Shown piece after piece: positions 38,846 to 48,099 of a stretch of 64,000 nucleotides of DNA. Origin of the DNA: Phormidesmis priestleyi BC1401 (lineage in GTDB: Bacteria > Cyanobacteriota > Cyanobacteriia > Leptolyngbyales > Leptolyngbyaceae); NCBI RefSeq assembly GCF_001650195.1, contig NZ_LXYR01000017.1, positions 1-64,000 on the forward strand. Reading direction: 5' to 3'. How positions within the stretch are numbered: position 1 is the stretch's first letter; each line of letters starts with the position of its first letter. The position numbers were made by a program, and so were the translations under genes. The notes below the pieces were generated by a model. That model was not told the DNA's origin, made no database searches, and worked only from the letters and a program-made list of their open reading frames with translations.

Positions 38846-39326
38846 CGTTTGGGTCATCAAATTGAAAGATCGGACTATAGTCGTAAATCGCTCGTTGAAT
38901 AAATTCTTGCCACGTCTCATTTGGAATCCAAATTTTATGTAAATCTGATTTTGCTTGCTGATCATCCCAGCGATCGTACAAGCGATGATAGAGATACATG
39001 AAAACAGAAACCCTCATATTCTTAGCGCAGTGAATAAAAATAGGTATTTCAGTGTTTTCCATCACGATTGGAAAAAATTGGTCGAGGTGTCCAAACGTCG
39101 GCTTTGTCCAAGCCACGGGAATATGGGTGTACTGAAGTCCTAGCGATTCCACAATTTCCCTCTCGTGAGGAATCGCATTCGTCGAGTTAGGAGGCGCTAG
39201 ATTCACAATGACTTGATAGCCCGCTTCTTTGATCGCTGCGAACTGTTCCTCAGTTGGCTGTCCTGCGGTGGCGACGTAATCCGACAACTTCAGAAAGTTG
39301 TAAATCGCTTCGATTCCTTCAGCCAT
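38817..39326 (-). CDS. Tyrosine-phosphatase-like protein (DSP/beta-lactamase-hydrolase-like family)
   Basis: A small 169-residue protein from the ATG at 39326. The N-terminal half, with YVATAGQPTEEQFAAIKEAGY and VNLAPP, is characteristic of the DUF442/dual-specificity-like phosphatase family. The catalytic signature reads HCAKNMR (C100 to R105): four residues lie between Cys and Arg where the classical loop has five. The spacing may be a family variant, or activity may be altered. It converges with the SWIM gene, overlapping it by 29 bp, and starts just after the pspA stop, so it is probably transcribed with pspA. Confidence 0.78.
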   Translation of the reverse strand: MAEGIEAIYNFLKLSDYVATAGQPTEEQFAAIKEAGYQVIVNLAPPNSTNAIPHEREIVESLGLQYTHIPVAWTKPTFGHLDQFFPIVMENTEIPIFIHCAKNMRVSVFMYLYHRLYDRWDDQQAKSDLHKIWIPNETWQEFIQRAIYDYSPIFQFDDPNAIGSRDFWF

Positions 39327-39332
39327 AACCAA

Positions 39333-40061
39333 TCAATTGCCGCGAATCTGCGATCGCAACTTCTCCAATTCAGGATCGACTTCTGGCAGTTGAGCAGGAC
39401 TACCCGCCGTAAGCTGATTTTTCATTGAGGCTAACTCTGCGTCAATGTCATCGGCTTCGCCTAGCGACTCAAATCGTTTCTCTAAATCATCAGTGCCTAG
39501 TTCGGCGATCGCTTCTGACTGTGCCTCTAGCTGCAACACTTTTTCTTCCATCCGCTCAAACGCACTCATCGCGCTACCCGTGCCCACATTGCTCAACATT
39601 TCATTAAGCTGCTGAGACGCTTTCGCAGACCGAGCGCGAGCAATATAGAGGTCTTTTTTGGTCTTCGCTTCTGAGATTTTGCTCTCCAGCTTCATCATGT
39701 TTTGCTTAAGCTGAGTGACGATCGTTCGCTGCTGAGTTAACTGCGCGTCCATCGCGTCTGCCGTCTCTTGATAAGATTTGCGACGGGTCAATGCCTCTCT
39801 CGCCAACGGTTCGTCGCCTTTTTGCAGCGCCAATTGAGCGCGACGATACCATTCTTCCGACATTGACTTTGCCTGAGAACACTGCCGCTCTGTGCGTTTT
39901 TGCGTCGCGATCGCTTGAGCCACCGCCTGCCGAAGATGAATCAGGTCCTCCTGCATGTCCAGCACAGCCTGCTCCAGAATCTTTTCTGGGTCTTCTGCCT
40001 GACCTACCAGGTGGTTAATGTTTGCACGAATCGCTCGCCAAATTCGGTCAAAAAGTCCCAT
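39333..40061 (-). CDS. PspA/IM30 (Vipp1) family membrane-remodelling protein
   Basis: A 242-residue coiled-coil protein of the ESCRT-III-related PspA/Vipp1 family. The amphipathic N-terminal helix is MGLFDRIWRAIRANINHL, followed by long helices with EDPEKILEQAVLDMQEDL. Members maintain membrane integrity; the Vipp1 branch is needed for thylakoids. The C-terminal end after residue 220 (LPEVDPELEKLRSQIRGN) is shorter than the extension of classical Vipp1, so PspA versus Vipp1 cannot be decided. Its stop codon is 6 bp from the start of the phosphatase-like gene. Confidence 0.88.
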   Translation of the reverse strand: MGLFDRIWRAIRANINHLVGQAEDPEKILEQAVLDMQEDLIHLRQAVAQAIATQKRTERQCSQAKSMSEEWYRRAQLALQKGDEPLAREALTRRKSYQETADAMDAQLTQQRTIVTQLKQNMMKLESKISEAKTKKDLYIARARSAKASQQLNEMLSNVGTGSAMSAFERMEEKVLQLEAQSEAIAELGTDDLEKRFESLGEADDIDAELASMKNQLTAGSPAQLPEVDPELEKLRSQIRGN

Positions 40062-40134
40062 CGCTGATCTCCGGTAATGCGGCTTTCGCTAATTACCCTC
40101 AATAGTACCGTACCTTTTCGGCTGCGATTTCCTA

Positions 40135-41421
40135 CTATTTACTGACTTCTGCGGGAATTCCCTGATTTTGTAGCTCCTGAACTTTTGCCTTTGCCTCTGC
40201 CTCGCTGCGATAGCTCCCCGATCGCACAAAGCCCCCTTCTGGCGTGTTCACAAACTCAGCGCCCGGATTGCTCTGCTGAATTTTGTCATAAGTTCGATCG
40301 CTGTCATAAGGTGTGTCAACATGCCAAGTGCGAGGCTGGGGCGCAGCCGTCGGGGCAGGGGCACGCTCGATCGGTGCCAGAGGTCGAGCGATCGGAACCG
40401 TTGGAAGAGATAAAGGGGCAGGGGCACGACGAATCGTCGGCGCTGGCAGGTTGTTCGATCGAGAATAGCTAGGAGTCACTGGAGCCAGGTTTGGTCTGGC
40501 GATCGGAGCAGGCTGCACGGGAGCGTTTCTCGAACTGGGATCTACAGGACTTGAGGGCACAGCGGGACTAGCCTGACTCGCGTTAGGTGAAGCACTCGGT
40601 GATGGCGAAGCCGATACCTTGGGTGAAGGCTTGCTGTTTTGGGGCAACCCACTGGTGGGGCGAGTCTTCAACGTGTTTAGATTGCCTAACCCCAAATCCA
40701 CAAATTCTTGAGCGTCGAGCGGGGGCGAGTTAGAAATGTCTCCCTGGGCACCTGGGGCAGACGTTGGAACTGGGCTAGGGATCACTTCTCGACGGGCAAA
40801 GATTTGTCCCAACCCGCTCAGACTTGAGGGGTTCATAATCACATAGCCAAACATTGCGCTCGACAGCAGCAGCATCAACATCGACCCGACCCCAAGCGGA
40901 GTCAGCAGACTTTCTAAAAAGCCGCGCTCGACTTGGACATGAGCCTCTTCTCTCGCCAAACTTCGCAGCAGTTCTTCAGACGACTCTAAATAGTCATCAG
41001 GGGGTGTTGAAGAATCTGCCAGTCTGAGATCGCGCTCAACATCAGGCAATGAGTAAATTAAAGATCCATCTGTCTTTAAATCAGCATGGGGCGGAATCAC
41101 TGCCAAATCCGAAGACAAATCTGGCTCGATCACAGGCGCATCGCCCCGTAGCGGAATCGACTCCGCCGAGAGAACGGGCGGCACTGACATTGGATTTGCT
41201 CGGTCTGTGGCAGAAGCGGTGCTGGCGATCACCATCAAATCAAGGTTAGGAGCCTGCTTTCTCTTTAGCCCATCAACGGGAGGAACGGAATGCCCTGCTT
41301 TTTGCCGTCGATAGCGTGCCAACTCTTCATCGAGCCGAGTGTCAAGGCAGCCTAACGCTCGTTGCAGCTTGGGGTGAAGGGGGATGTGAGTGGAAGGCTC
41401 GATCGACGGGCTGTGACGCAT
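40135..41421 (-). CDS. SPOR-domain membrane protein
   Basis: A 428-residue single-pass protein. A cytoplasmic N-terminal part (about 170 residues) is followed by one transmembrane segment with LGVGSMLMLLLSSAMFGYVI. A long Pro/Ser-rich linker (about 220-360) comes next, then a C-terminal SPOR-like domain with TWHVDTPYDSDRTYDKIQQ and GGFVRSGSYRSEAEAKAKVQ. SPOR domains bind denuded peptidoglycan at division sites. A role in cell envelope or division is inferred. It is transcribed on the minus strand, upstream of pspA by 73 bp. Confidence 0.8.
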   Translation of the reverse strand: MRHSPSIEPSTHIPLHPKLQRALGCLDTRLDEELARYRRQKAGHSVPPVDGLKRKQAPNLDLMVIASTASATDRANPMSVPPVLSAESIPLRGDAPVIEPDLSSDLAVIPPHADLKTDGSLIYSLPDVERDLRLADSSTPPDDYLESSEELLRSLAREEAHVQVERGFLESLLTPLGVGSMLMLLLSSAMFGYVIMNPSSLSGLGQIFARREVIPSPVPTSAPGAQGDISNSPPLDAQEFVDLGLGNLNTLKTRPTSGLPQNSKPSPKVSASPSPSASPNASQASPAVPSSPVDPSSRNAPVQPAPIARPNLAPVTPSYSRSNNLPAPTIRRAPAPLSLPTVPIARPLAPIERAPAPTAAPQPRTWHVDTPYDSDRTYDKIQQSNPGAEFVNTPEGGFVRSGSYRSEAEAKAKVQELQNQGIPAEVSK

Positions 41422-41670
41422 TTTTTGACTCCTACCGTTTGAAATCGATGATTAGACTGCTTGCCAAAATCCTGAAATTTCTCACAGGCGCTAATCTAGA
41501 GAGACGACTTTGAGAATCCGCGCTCTCAGTGTAATTCACACGGCTCAAAGTGAATCACAAACCTCGATCGAGTTTGGCAGTTTTCTCCCCATTTCGCCAA
41601 AATTGAGCGGAATCGTCTCAGCCGACCTGAAGAATTTAGTATCGTCCACTCCTTTGACCTGCTGTCTCTT

Positions 41671-42225
41671 ATGTCTTTTCAACGCTTACAGGGAGTTCTA
41701 AGCTCTCTAGAAAATCAATATCGACCTCCTGAAGAAACGCAGCTTCAGCAGGTTTTAAGGCACTGGTCTGACGTGGTTGGGGTGGCGATAGCAGCGCAAA
41801 CTCGCCCTGTAACGGTGCAGCGTGAGGTGTTAAAGGTGGCTACGGCAAATGCAGGATGGGCACAAAATCTAGTGTTTGAGCGACGACGCATTCTAGAAAC
41901 GCTCAATGCTTTGTTGACAGCCCCATTGTCTGACATCCAGTTTTCAACGACGCAGTGGCATAGCCCAGACAATCGTCGGGCGCTAGACGACGCAGAGCGA
42001 TCGCAACTCTGGACAAACCATCCCAGCCGCGTCGAAGAGTTCCCAATCCCAAAGGCAAATCCACAAGACACGGCTGATTCTGAAGCGGCGTTCCACTATT
42101 GGACGATCGTGATGCAGTCACGCAGTCAACATTTGCCACTCTGCCCTCAGTGTGAGTGCCCAACTCCACTAGGAGAGATTCAGCGTTGGTCATTTTGTGC
42201 AGTGTGTGCCGCAAAACAGTGGTAG
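41671..42225 (+). CDS. dciA: DciA-family (DUF721) protein with C-terminal zinc ribbon
   Basis: A 184-residue protein. Residues about 15-95 match DUF721/DciA, the widespread bacterial loader of the replicative helicase DnaB (LQQVLRHWSDVVGVAIAAQT and LKVATANAGWAQNL). The C-terminal 30 residues carry C158, C161, C163, C176 and C179 in LCPQCECPTP and SFCAVC, which looks like a zinc ribbon. Zinc ribbons are not part of the minimal DciA fold. The start is ATG at 41671; an upstream open stretch is not part of it. A 665-bp gene-poor stretch follows. Confidence 0.82.
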   Translation: MSFQRLQGVLSSLENQYRPPEETQLQQVLRHWSDVVGVAIAAQTRPVTVQREVLKVATANAGWAQNLVFERRRILETLNALLTAPLSDIQFSTTQWHSPDNRRALDDAERSQLWTNHPSRVEEFPIPKANPQDTADSEAAFHYWTIVMQSRSQHLPLCPQCECPTPLGEIQRWSFCAVCAAKQW

Positions 42226-42890
42226 GAGAAATATTTGTGAATCTTAACCTTGGGAGGAGATTTAGAACAAATCTTAGTGTTTTTCAAATCCTAGCAATTA
42301 ACTCCCTACTTTTAAGGTTTTGTAAACCGCCTAGATAGTGAATAATATCCTGCCTTGCGATCCAAGATTTTTTAATCTCGAAGCTTACACGGATGTTTGA
42401 GAATACTGGGTTCCTTAATATGTCTTAAGCAAGAAGATTGTCCTTGAAGATTAGATTTATTCTCTAGTCTATGAGCCAACTATTTAATCAATCAGGCGTG
42501 GGCATCTTTTGATGTTTAGCTTGATCCCTGACCATTTTTAATTGAAATCAAGTCGGTTTCGCTGTGAATTTTGCATAGGACAGGTAACTTTACATAGTTC
42601 CTAGCTCGAATCTAAAGACAATATAAATATCTTTCTCACCCTGAAAGTTCTGGAACATTGACCCCATCAAGAATTCGACTTTTTTAAGTCTCTGATCCCC
42701 AAAATTTTGAGATTCATAATAGGAACACAGACCTATCTCTTAGCCCTAAATTTGAATTATGACCATAAAGCCGTTGAGATAAATTAAATTTTGCAGCTAG
42801 TCTTACCCAAATCTCAGATTTTAGCAATAGCTTTCTTTTCTAAAAGATCGTGACAAATTCTTAACAACACAACTTATTAAAAGCCTAATT
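42226..42890. other. 665-bp AT-rich region without a recognised gene
   Basis: Between the dciA stop and the small cysteine protein is a long AT-rich stretch with several short palindromes (for example CAAAATTTTG near 42710). No ORF here has a credible ribosome-binding site or family resemblance. It may hold a long 5' leader or a regulated promoter for the gene at 42891. No tRNA or hairpin terminator is recognised. Confidence 0.5.
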
Positions 42891-43181
42891 ATGAAACCTT
42901 CTAATTCCTCAGCTTCTGTTTGTCGGCATTGCAGATATTATGTGCCAGAAGGACGACGTGGCGGAGCCTGTGGTCAGCTTAATGATGTCCTTGTTCAGGG
43001 GCACTGGAAGGCATGTTCTCTGATGTCGCCCGTGTTTACACCCAACTGGCAGCTTGAACGAATCATGACTCTACAGAGTGAACCGACAGAAAAGCTGTCG
43101 GTTTCGATCGCCAAGCATGACGAGCTGCGGCGTGAACCTCAAAGAGAGGGTGCAGTCACGACGCTAGAAAAGACAGCTTAG
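42891..43181 (+). CDS. Small four-cysteine cyanobacterial protein, unknown function
   Basis: A 96-residue protein with four cysteines in the first half: CRHC, then ACGQL and KACSL. The pattern VCRHCRYYVPEGRRGGACGQ suggests a small metal-binding (zinc) module, while the C-terminal half is polar and charged. I believe proteins of this pattern recur in cyanobacteria, but I know of no characterised role. It has no clear ribosome-binding site, a very long upstream gap, and a strong bidirectional terminator just downstream at 43205. Confidence 0.7.
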   Translation: MKPSNSSASVCRHCRYYVPEGRRGGACGQLNDVLVQGHWKACSLMSPVFTPNWQLERIMTLQSEPTEKLSVSIAKHDELRREPQREGAVTTLEKTA

Positions 43182-43204
43182 TCTAGCTTTATGGCTTCTC
43201 ATAA

Positions 43205-43234
43205 AACGCACCTTGACTCAGAGGTGCGTTCTTT
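43205..43234. terminator. Bidirectional terminator between convergent genes
   Basis: AACGCACCT (43205-43213) pairs perfectly with AGGTGCGTT (43222-43230) around an 8-nt loop. TTCTTT runs on the plus side, and the minus side reads TTTTATGAG. It ends both the small four-cysteine gene and the men operon on the other strand. Confidence 0.85.
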
Positions 43235-43252
43235 GTGTGGAGAGAACGATCG

Positions 43253-44086
43253 CTAAGGCAACCAGGGATATTTGCGAAAATCAGGGCTGCGTTTTTCTAA
43301 AAATGCTTGTTTGCCTTCAGATCCTTCCTCAGTCATGTAGTAGAGCAGGGTAGCGTTTCCGGCGAGTTCTTGTAGCCCTGCTTGACCATCGCAGTCGGCG
43401 TTGAAAGCAGCTTTGAGGCAGCGAATCGCGATCGGGCTTTTCTCTAAAATTTCGCCTGCCCACTGAACGCCCTCGGCTTCAAGTTGCTCGATCGGCACCA
43501 CACAATTCACTAAACCCATTTCTAGCGCCTGGTCTGCGGTGTATTGGCGGCAGAGATACCAAATTTCCCGCGCTTTTTTCTGTCCGACAATTCGCGCCAT
43601 GTAGCTCGCGCCAAATCCACCGTCAAAACTGCCGACTTTGGGTCCGGTTTGCCCAAAAATGGCGTTGTCGGCGGCGATCGTCAAATCACACAGCATATGA
43701 AGAACGTGCCCACCACCGATCGCGTATCCGGCAACCAAGGCGATTATGACTTTGGGCATCGATCGGATCAAACGCTGCAAATCGAGAACGTTTAATCGTG
43801 GCGTTCCTGCTTCGTCCACATAGCCACCGTGACCCCGCACACTTTGATCGCCCCCCGCACAAAACGCATATTTGCCATCGGTGTGAGGTCCGGCTCCGGT
43901 AAGAAAAATTACCCCAATTCGGCTGTCTTCACGAGCGTTGCTAAAGGCATCGTAGAGTTCGACTACGGTTTTGGGACGGAAGGCATTGCGCTTGTGGGGA
44001 CGGTTGATGGTGATTTTAGCAATGCCGTCCGTTTTGTGATAGAGGATGTCTTCGTAGGGTTTGACGAGATGCCATTCGACGGTCAT
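43253..44086 (-). CDS. menB: 1,4-dihydroxy-2-naphthoyl-CoA synthase
   Basis: Crotonase-fold enzyme that closes the naphthoate ring in phylloquinone synthesis. The 277 residues are normal length. Visible marks are [23 protein letters not shown] (oxyanion-hole region), [15 protein letters not shown], and [18 protein letters not shown] with the catalytic aspartate segment. The C-terminal [16 protein letters not shown] is the MenB-type ending. It is the last gene of the minus-strand P450-menF-Uma2-menD-menB unit, 12 bp after menD. Confidence 0.96.
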   Translation of the reverse strand: MTVEWHLVKPYEDILYHKTDGIAKITINRPHKRNAFRPKTVVELYDAFSNAREDSRIGVIFLTGAGPHTDGKYAFCAGGDQSVRGHGGYVDEAGTPRLNVLDLQRLIRSMPKVIIALVAGYAIGGGHVLHMLCDLTIAADNAIFGQTGPKVGSFDGGFGASYMARIVGQKKAREIWYLCRQYTADQALEMGLVNCVVPIEQLEAEGVQWAGEILEKSPIAIRCLKAAFNADCDGQAGLQELAGNATLLYYMTEEGSEGKQAFLEKRSPDFRKYPWLP

Positions 44087-44098
44087 AAAAACTGGGGA

Positions 44099-45829
44099 TT
44101 AAGGACTAATTGATCGGGCAAAGCTGCCTAACTGATTGTGCCGCCATTGAGCATCGGCAGCGCGATCGGTCTGCAATTCTAATACGCGGATGCCCTGATC
44201 TGGGAGAGGATTGAGACGATCGACAAGCTGATTCCAAGTGCAAATCTGCTCATACTCTACGCTGTAGGTTTGGCAGAGATGAGCGAAATTGATGTTTTGC
44301 GGCGTAGCGAAGAATTCTTCAAACGGGGGATTGAATTGAGCGATCGGCAGCATTCCAAAAATTCCGCCGCCGTTGTTGTTGATCAGCACGATCGTCAGAT
44401 GTCCGATAAAGTGGTTGCGAAGGAGGAATCCGTTGGTGTCGTGCAGGAGGGCGAGATCTCCTGTCAACATGACACTGCTTTGATGATGGGCGACTCCTAG
44501 CGCAGTTGAAAGGGTGCCATCAATGCCGTTTGTGCCGCGATTGAAAAAAGGCTGGACGGCAGAATCTCCGGGCTTCCAGAAAAACTCGACATCTCGCACA
44601 GGCATGCTGTTGGAAATAAAGAGCGGCGTTCTGGTGGACAAACACTGGGACAGCAACCAGGCAGCTTTGCCTTCAAAAAGAGTCTCTTCGATCGTCATCG
44701 TTTGGTCGATCGCGTGTCTGATTTTTGAGTCGGCGGTTTGCCAAAGTTCTAAATAAGGGCTGGGCGATCGGGCTTCAGCAGACAGATTTTCTGCAAACGA
44801 TTCGACAGATGTTTGGAGATGGGTCGTCCTGCCGTGAAGCGGATCGAGGTTGCGATCGCTCGGATCGATCACCCATTGTCTCGGTTGAACTTGAGTTAAC
44901 CACTGCCGCAATTCTCGACTCGTAGGCATTTCTCCGACCCGAATCACGAAATCGGGAGCCAGCTTTTCTACCAGAGTACGGTTTCTTAAAATCAGATCAT
45001 AGGTCGAAATTAAACAGGGATTGAGACTCGCGTAGTTGCGGAGGGGCGACAATCCTTCTGCTAAAACGGGCATTTGTAGCGATGTTGAGAGATGGGCGAT
45101 CGCTCGACAATATCGCTCTGGTGATTTGGGTTGGGCACATCCTGCGACGATGATGCCGCGTGAGAACGGAGGTAGCGGAGGACATGAAGACTGAGCAAGC
45201 GAAGGAACGATCGGATGAACGTGACCGAAGAAGGTTTCTACATCGAAGTCCGCTTCGAGAGACTGAGACTCGGACTGGGGAATTGGGACAAGCGGATCGC
45301 GAAACGGGATGTTGAGATGAACGACTCCGGGACTTAAGCCTAGCGATCGCTGCCAAAATCGGATCAGCGTCTGACGTAAATATGCCAGCATGGGCAGATC
45401 GATCGAGGGCAATGCCAACTCTGCGTAAGCTTTGGGATAAGAGCCAAAAAGTTTTTGTTGATCGATCGTTTGTCCGGCGTTGCAGTCTCGCAGTTCGGGA
45501 GGACGATCGGCGGTCAGCACCAGTAAAGGAACGCGGCTTTCACTCGCTTCGATAATAGCGGGATAGAAATTTGCGCCAGCCGTGCCAGACGTGCAGATTA
45601 ACGCCACAGGGTTGTGAGTGCGTCGCGCCAGACCGAGGGCAAAAAACGCTGCCGATCGCTCATCTAAAACCGGAATCGCCTCAATCTTGGGATGTTGAGC
45701 AAAGGCGATCGCCAACGGTGCCGATCGAGAGCCAGGACAAATCACAGCCGTGGTCAAGCCGAGACGCTGAAGGGTTTCTGTCAGGACAGATGCCCAGACA
45801 GTATTGGTGTTGCGGAAGTCGATCGACAT
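44099..45829 (-). CDS. menD: SEPHCHC synthase (2-succinyl-5-enolpyruvyl-6-hydroxy-3-cyclohexene-1-carboxylate synthase)
   Basis: Thiamine-diphosphate enzyme that adds 2-oxoglutarate-derived succinyl semialdehyde to isochorismate. It has 576 residues. N-terminal marks are VICPGSRSAPLAIAFAQHP and ALGLARRTHNPVALICTSGT. The catalytic region includes LTADRPPELRDCNAGQTIDQ and, at the ThDP site, LTGDLALLHDTNGF and NNNGGGIFGMLP. It starts 9 bp after the Uma2 gene and ends 12 bp before menB, so it is co-transcribed. Confidence 0.96.
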   Translation of the reverse strand: MSIDFRNTNTVWASVLTETLQRLGLTTAVICPGSRSAPLAIAFAQHPKIEAIPVLDERSAAFFALGLARRTHNPVALICTSGTAGANFYPAIIEASESRVPLLVLTADRPPELRDCNAGQTIDQQKLFGSYPKAYAELALPSIDLPMLAYLRQTLIRFWQRSLGLSPGVVHLNIPFRDPLVPIPQSESQSLEADFDVETFFGHVHPIVPSLAQSSCPPLPPFSRGIIVAGCAQPKSPERYCRAIAHLSTSLQMPVLAEGLSPLRNYASLNPCLISTYDLILRNRTLVEKLAPDFVIRVGEMPTSRELRQWLTQVQPRQWVIDPSDRNLDPLHGRTTHLQTSVESFAENLSAEARSPSPYLELWQTADSKIRHAIDQTMTIEETLFEGKAAWLLSQCLSTRTPLFISNSMPVRDVEFFWKPGDSAVQPFFNRGTNGIDGTLSTALGVAHHQSSVMLTGDLALLHDTNGFLLRNHFIGHLTIVLINNNGGGIFGMLPIAQFNPPFEEFFATPQNINFAHLCQTYSVEYEQICTWNQLVDRLNPLPDQGIRVLELQTDRAADAQWRHNQLGSFARSISP

Positions 45830-45838
45830 TCGGGAAAA

Positions 45839-46621
45839 TTAAGCTTCTGGATCAATTCCTTGCGCCCGGAGTTGGGCAACAAGACGTTCTGTGCGCTGAC
45901 GCTCTTGCTCAAGTTGGGATTCAGCTTGCTCAAGCTGATGCTCAGACTGCTCAAGCTGTCGCTGAGTCTGGGCGGCGGTTTCGTGTCCGGTCAAAAGCAA
46001 GGTTCCCTGATCGTCCCACCAGCGCAGCCAGGGAAGTTCGAGATTTTGATATTGACCTTGCCAGATGCCTAGCTCGACTCCTAATTGAGAAATGGGGTAG
46101 TGTCCGCGATCGTTGGTCGGCACCGGGAGATATTGGTTTTCGACCAGGTGAAAGACTTCGACGCTGGCTTTGCTGACTTCGTAAATGCCATAAAAGGCGG
46201 GACGAATCACCTGTTCATACACCCAAAATTTGCCCGTCCAGGGAGTCTTGTCTCGCTCTTGCGATCCGTCACCTGAGACAAACTCTAGTACGATCAGCGG
46301 CACGATAAATTCTTGCCACAGCACATAAGAACGGCGAAACTCCCCATTAAGGGTGGGCGGCACATTGGCAACATAAAACCAATCTGGGGCTTCTGCGCCT
46401 CGTTCGGGAGGATCAGTCATCCGCCAATAAATGCCGCTATCTTGACCGATGCAATATTGCCCGTCTGAGTGGCGCTGTTGAAGAATTGGCTCGATCGAGT
46501 CAGTCAACACAACACTTTGCGGGTGTTCTAGAAAGTTTTTCACAAAAGTGCCGTCTGATTCGGGAAGCTGCGTGTGGTCAGGCAGTTTTGTGTAGGTCGG
46601 TAAATCTGCAAAAGAGGTCAT
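45839..46621 (-). CDS. Uma2-family (DUF820) putative nuclease
   Basis: A 260-residue protein of the Uma2/DUF820 PD-(D/E)XK-fold group, very abundant and expanded in cyanobacteria. The core includes DSGIYWRMTDPPERGAEAPD and FIVPLIVLEFVSGDGSQERD, where the Glu/Asp metal-ligand pattern is expected. A C-terminal Gln/Glu-rich coiled coil (QRQLEQSEHQLEQAESQLEQ) extends the core. No substrate or role is known for most members. It is placed between menF and menD with 40 and 9-bp gaps, and no quinone-related function is visible. Confidence 0.8.
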   Translation of the reverse strand: MTSFADLPTYTKLPDHTQLPESDGTFVKNFLEHPQSVVLTDSIEPILQQRHSDGQYCIGQDSGIYWRMTDPPERGAEAPDWFYVANVPPTLNGEFRRSYVLWQEFIVPLIVLEFVSGDGSQERDKTPWTGKFWVYEQVIRPAFYGIYEVSKASVEVFHLVENQYLPVPTNDRGHYPISQLGVELGIWQGQYQNLELPWLRWWDDQGTLLLTGHETAAQTQRQLEQSEHQLEQAESQLEQERQRTERLVAQLRAQGIDPEA

Positions 46622-46661
46622 AGCACAGCACTCGCGTCTCTCTATTAGTGTAGCCGCTTGG

Positions 46662-48077
46662 CTAGACCAGTGCGGCTAAAAGCGCCTGTAGCTTGAGTTG
46701 AACTTCGGTCAATTCTTTATCGGGATTGGAACCTGCGACGATTCCCGCCCCGGCAAAGAGTCGAGCGTGACAGCCATCGAGCACCGCAGACCGAATGCCG
46801 ACCGCAAATTCGCCGTTGCCCTGGTGATCGACCCACCCGATCGGAGCCGCATACAGCGATCGCTCAAACTGCTCATAGTGACGAATCTGCTCACAGGCAA
46901 GATCTCTAGGCGCACCTGCCACTGCTGGAGTCGGGTGCAGTTTGGCAACTACATCCAGCAAGTGAACGTGAGGGGGAACGGTGGCGCGAATCGGAGTGTG
47001 TAAGTGTTGAATATTGGGAAGTTGCAGCAGACGAGCCGCCGATCGCTGTGTCTCTAACCCCAACTCTGCTAAATGGCGAGTGATGAAATCAATTACGACT
47101 TGATGTTCGTGGGTTTCTTTTTGACTCGACAGCAGGCGATCGGCGAGTTGAGCATCGTCGATCGGGGTTTTGCCGCGAGGGGCTGACCCTGCTAGCGCAT
47201 CCGTTTCTAGCTGATGATGATGAATGCTTACTAATCGTTCGGGACTTGCCCCGATAAAAGTCTGTCCGTGACAATTGTTAGTTGAAAAAATATAGCAGTT
47301 TGAATAGAGATTGCGTAAATGATTGAGGGATAAAACTAAGTTAAACGGAATGGGCGAAGTCACGTCCAACGCGTGAGCTAAAACGATTTTATGAAAGTGA
47401 TTATTTTGAATCGATTCTAAAGCAGATGAGACGGATTTCTTAAAGTGATTGGTATGAGAAACATCTTGTTTTTTGAGAAAACTTGGAGGATCGATCGCGA
47501 AATCAATGACGTTATACTTCACGGCTCGAATCGCCTGGAACCCTTGCCATATTTGACGAGATGCCTGTTCTGGGTCGAGGGTCTGATCGAGAATGACATT
47601 CGCCACGATCGTGCCACGATTCGCCTGACGAGACACCTGCCAACGCGGGAGAAAAACCGACGCAGATGGAAAAGATAGGTTCTCGTGAAGGGGCTGATCA
47701 AAGAATGAGAAACTACAGAAAAAATGTGCCCCAGAAAACGGGTTTTCTGAGTCTCCAAATTGAATCACATTCGTTGAAGCATTGCGGATAAATTCTTTTG
47801 CTTCAACAAATCGATTTTTGCCCCCAGTTTTAAGCTCGATCGCCGTATCGATCGCCAACATTGCTTCTTGCTGACCGCTTTTCTCAAAATAAAAGTGACC
47901 CTGATTAGGGTTAACCAATGTCTGAAGGACTGCCAATAGATCGACGGGTTCTATGTCTAACGAAATGCTGACAATTTGAGGAGATTTACAGCGATTCGCT
48001 CTTTTGCAAGTCGATAGGAATTGAGCGATCGCGGTTTGATTTTGAGCACGATCGAGCCGATAAGGGGTAATAGTCAT
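46662..48077 (-). CDS. menF: Isochorismate synthase
   Basis: Chorismate-utilising enzyme that converts chorismate to isochorismate, the entry to phylloquinone synthesis. The 471 residues include the chorismate-binding C-terminal half with GASPERL, DALAGSAPRGKTP, LHPTPAVAGAPRDLA and the end FAGAGIVAGSNPDKE. No lyase extension is visible, so it is a stand-alone MenF. The start is ATG. It is the second gene of the P450-menF-Uma2-menD-menB unit. Confidence 0.94.
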   Translation of the reverse strand: MTITPYRLDRAQNQTAIAQFLSTCKRANRCKSPQIVSISLDIEPVDLLAVLQTLVNPNQGHFYFEKSGQQEAMLAIDTAIELKTGGKNRFVEAKEFIRNASTNVIQFGDSENPFSGAHFFCSFSFFDQPLHENLSFPSASVFLPRWQVSRQANRGTIVANVILDQTLDPEQASRQIWQGFQAIRAVKYNVIDFAIDPPSFLKKQDVSHTNHFKKSVSSALESIQNNHFHKIVLAHALDVTSPIPFNLVLSLNHLRNLYSNCYIFSTNNCHGQTFIGASPERLVSIHHHQLETDALAGSAPRGKTPIDDAQLADRLLSSQKETHEHQVVIDFITRHLAELGLETQRSAARLLQLPNIQHLHTPIRATVPPHVHLLDVVAKLHPTPAVAGAPRDLACEQIRHYEQFERSLYAAPIGWVDHQGNGEFAVGIRSAVLDGCHARLFAGAGIVAGSNPDKELTEVQLKLQALLAALV

Positions 48078-48099
48078 GCGGATATCAATAAAACCATCT

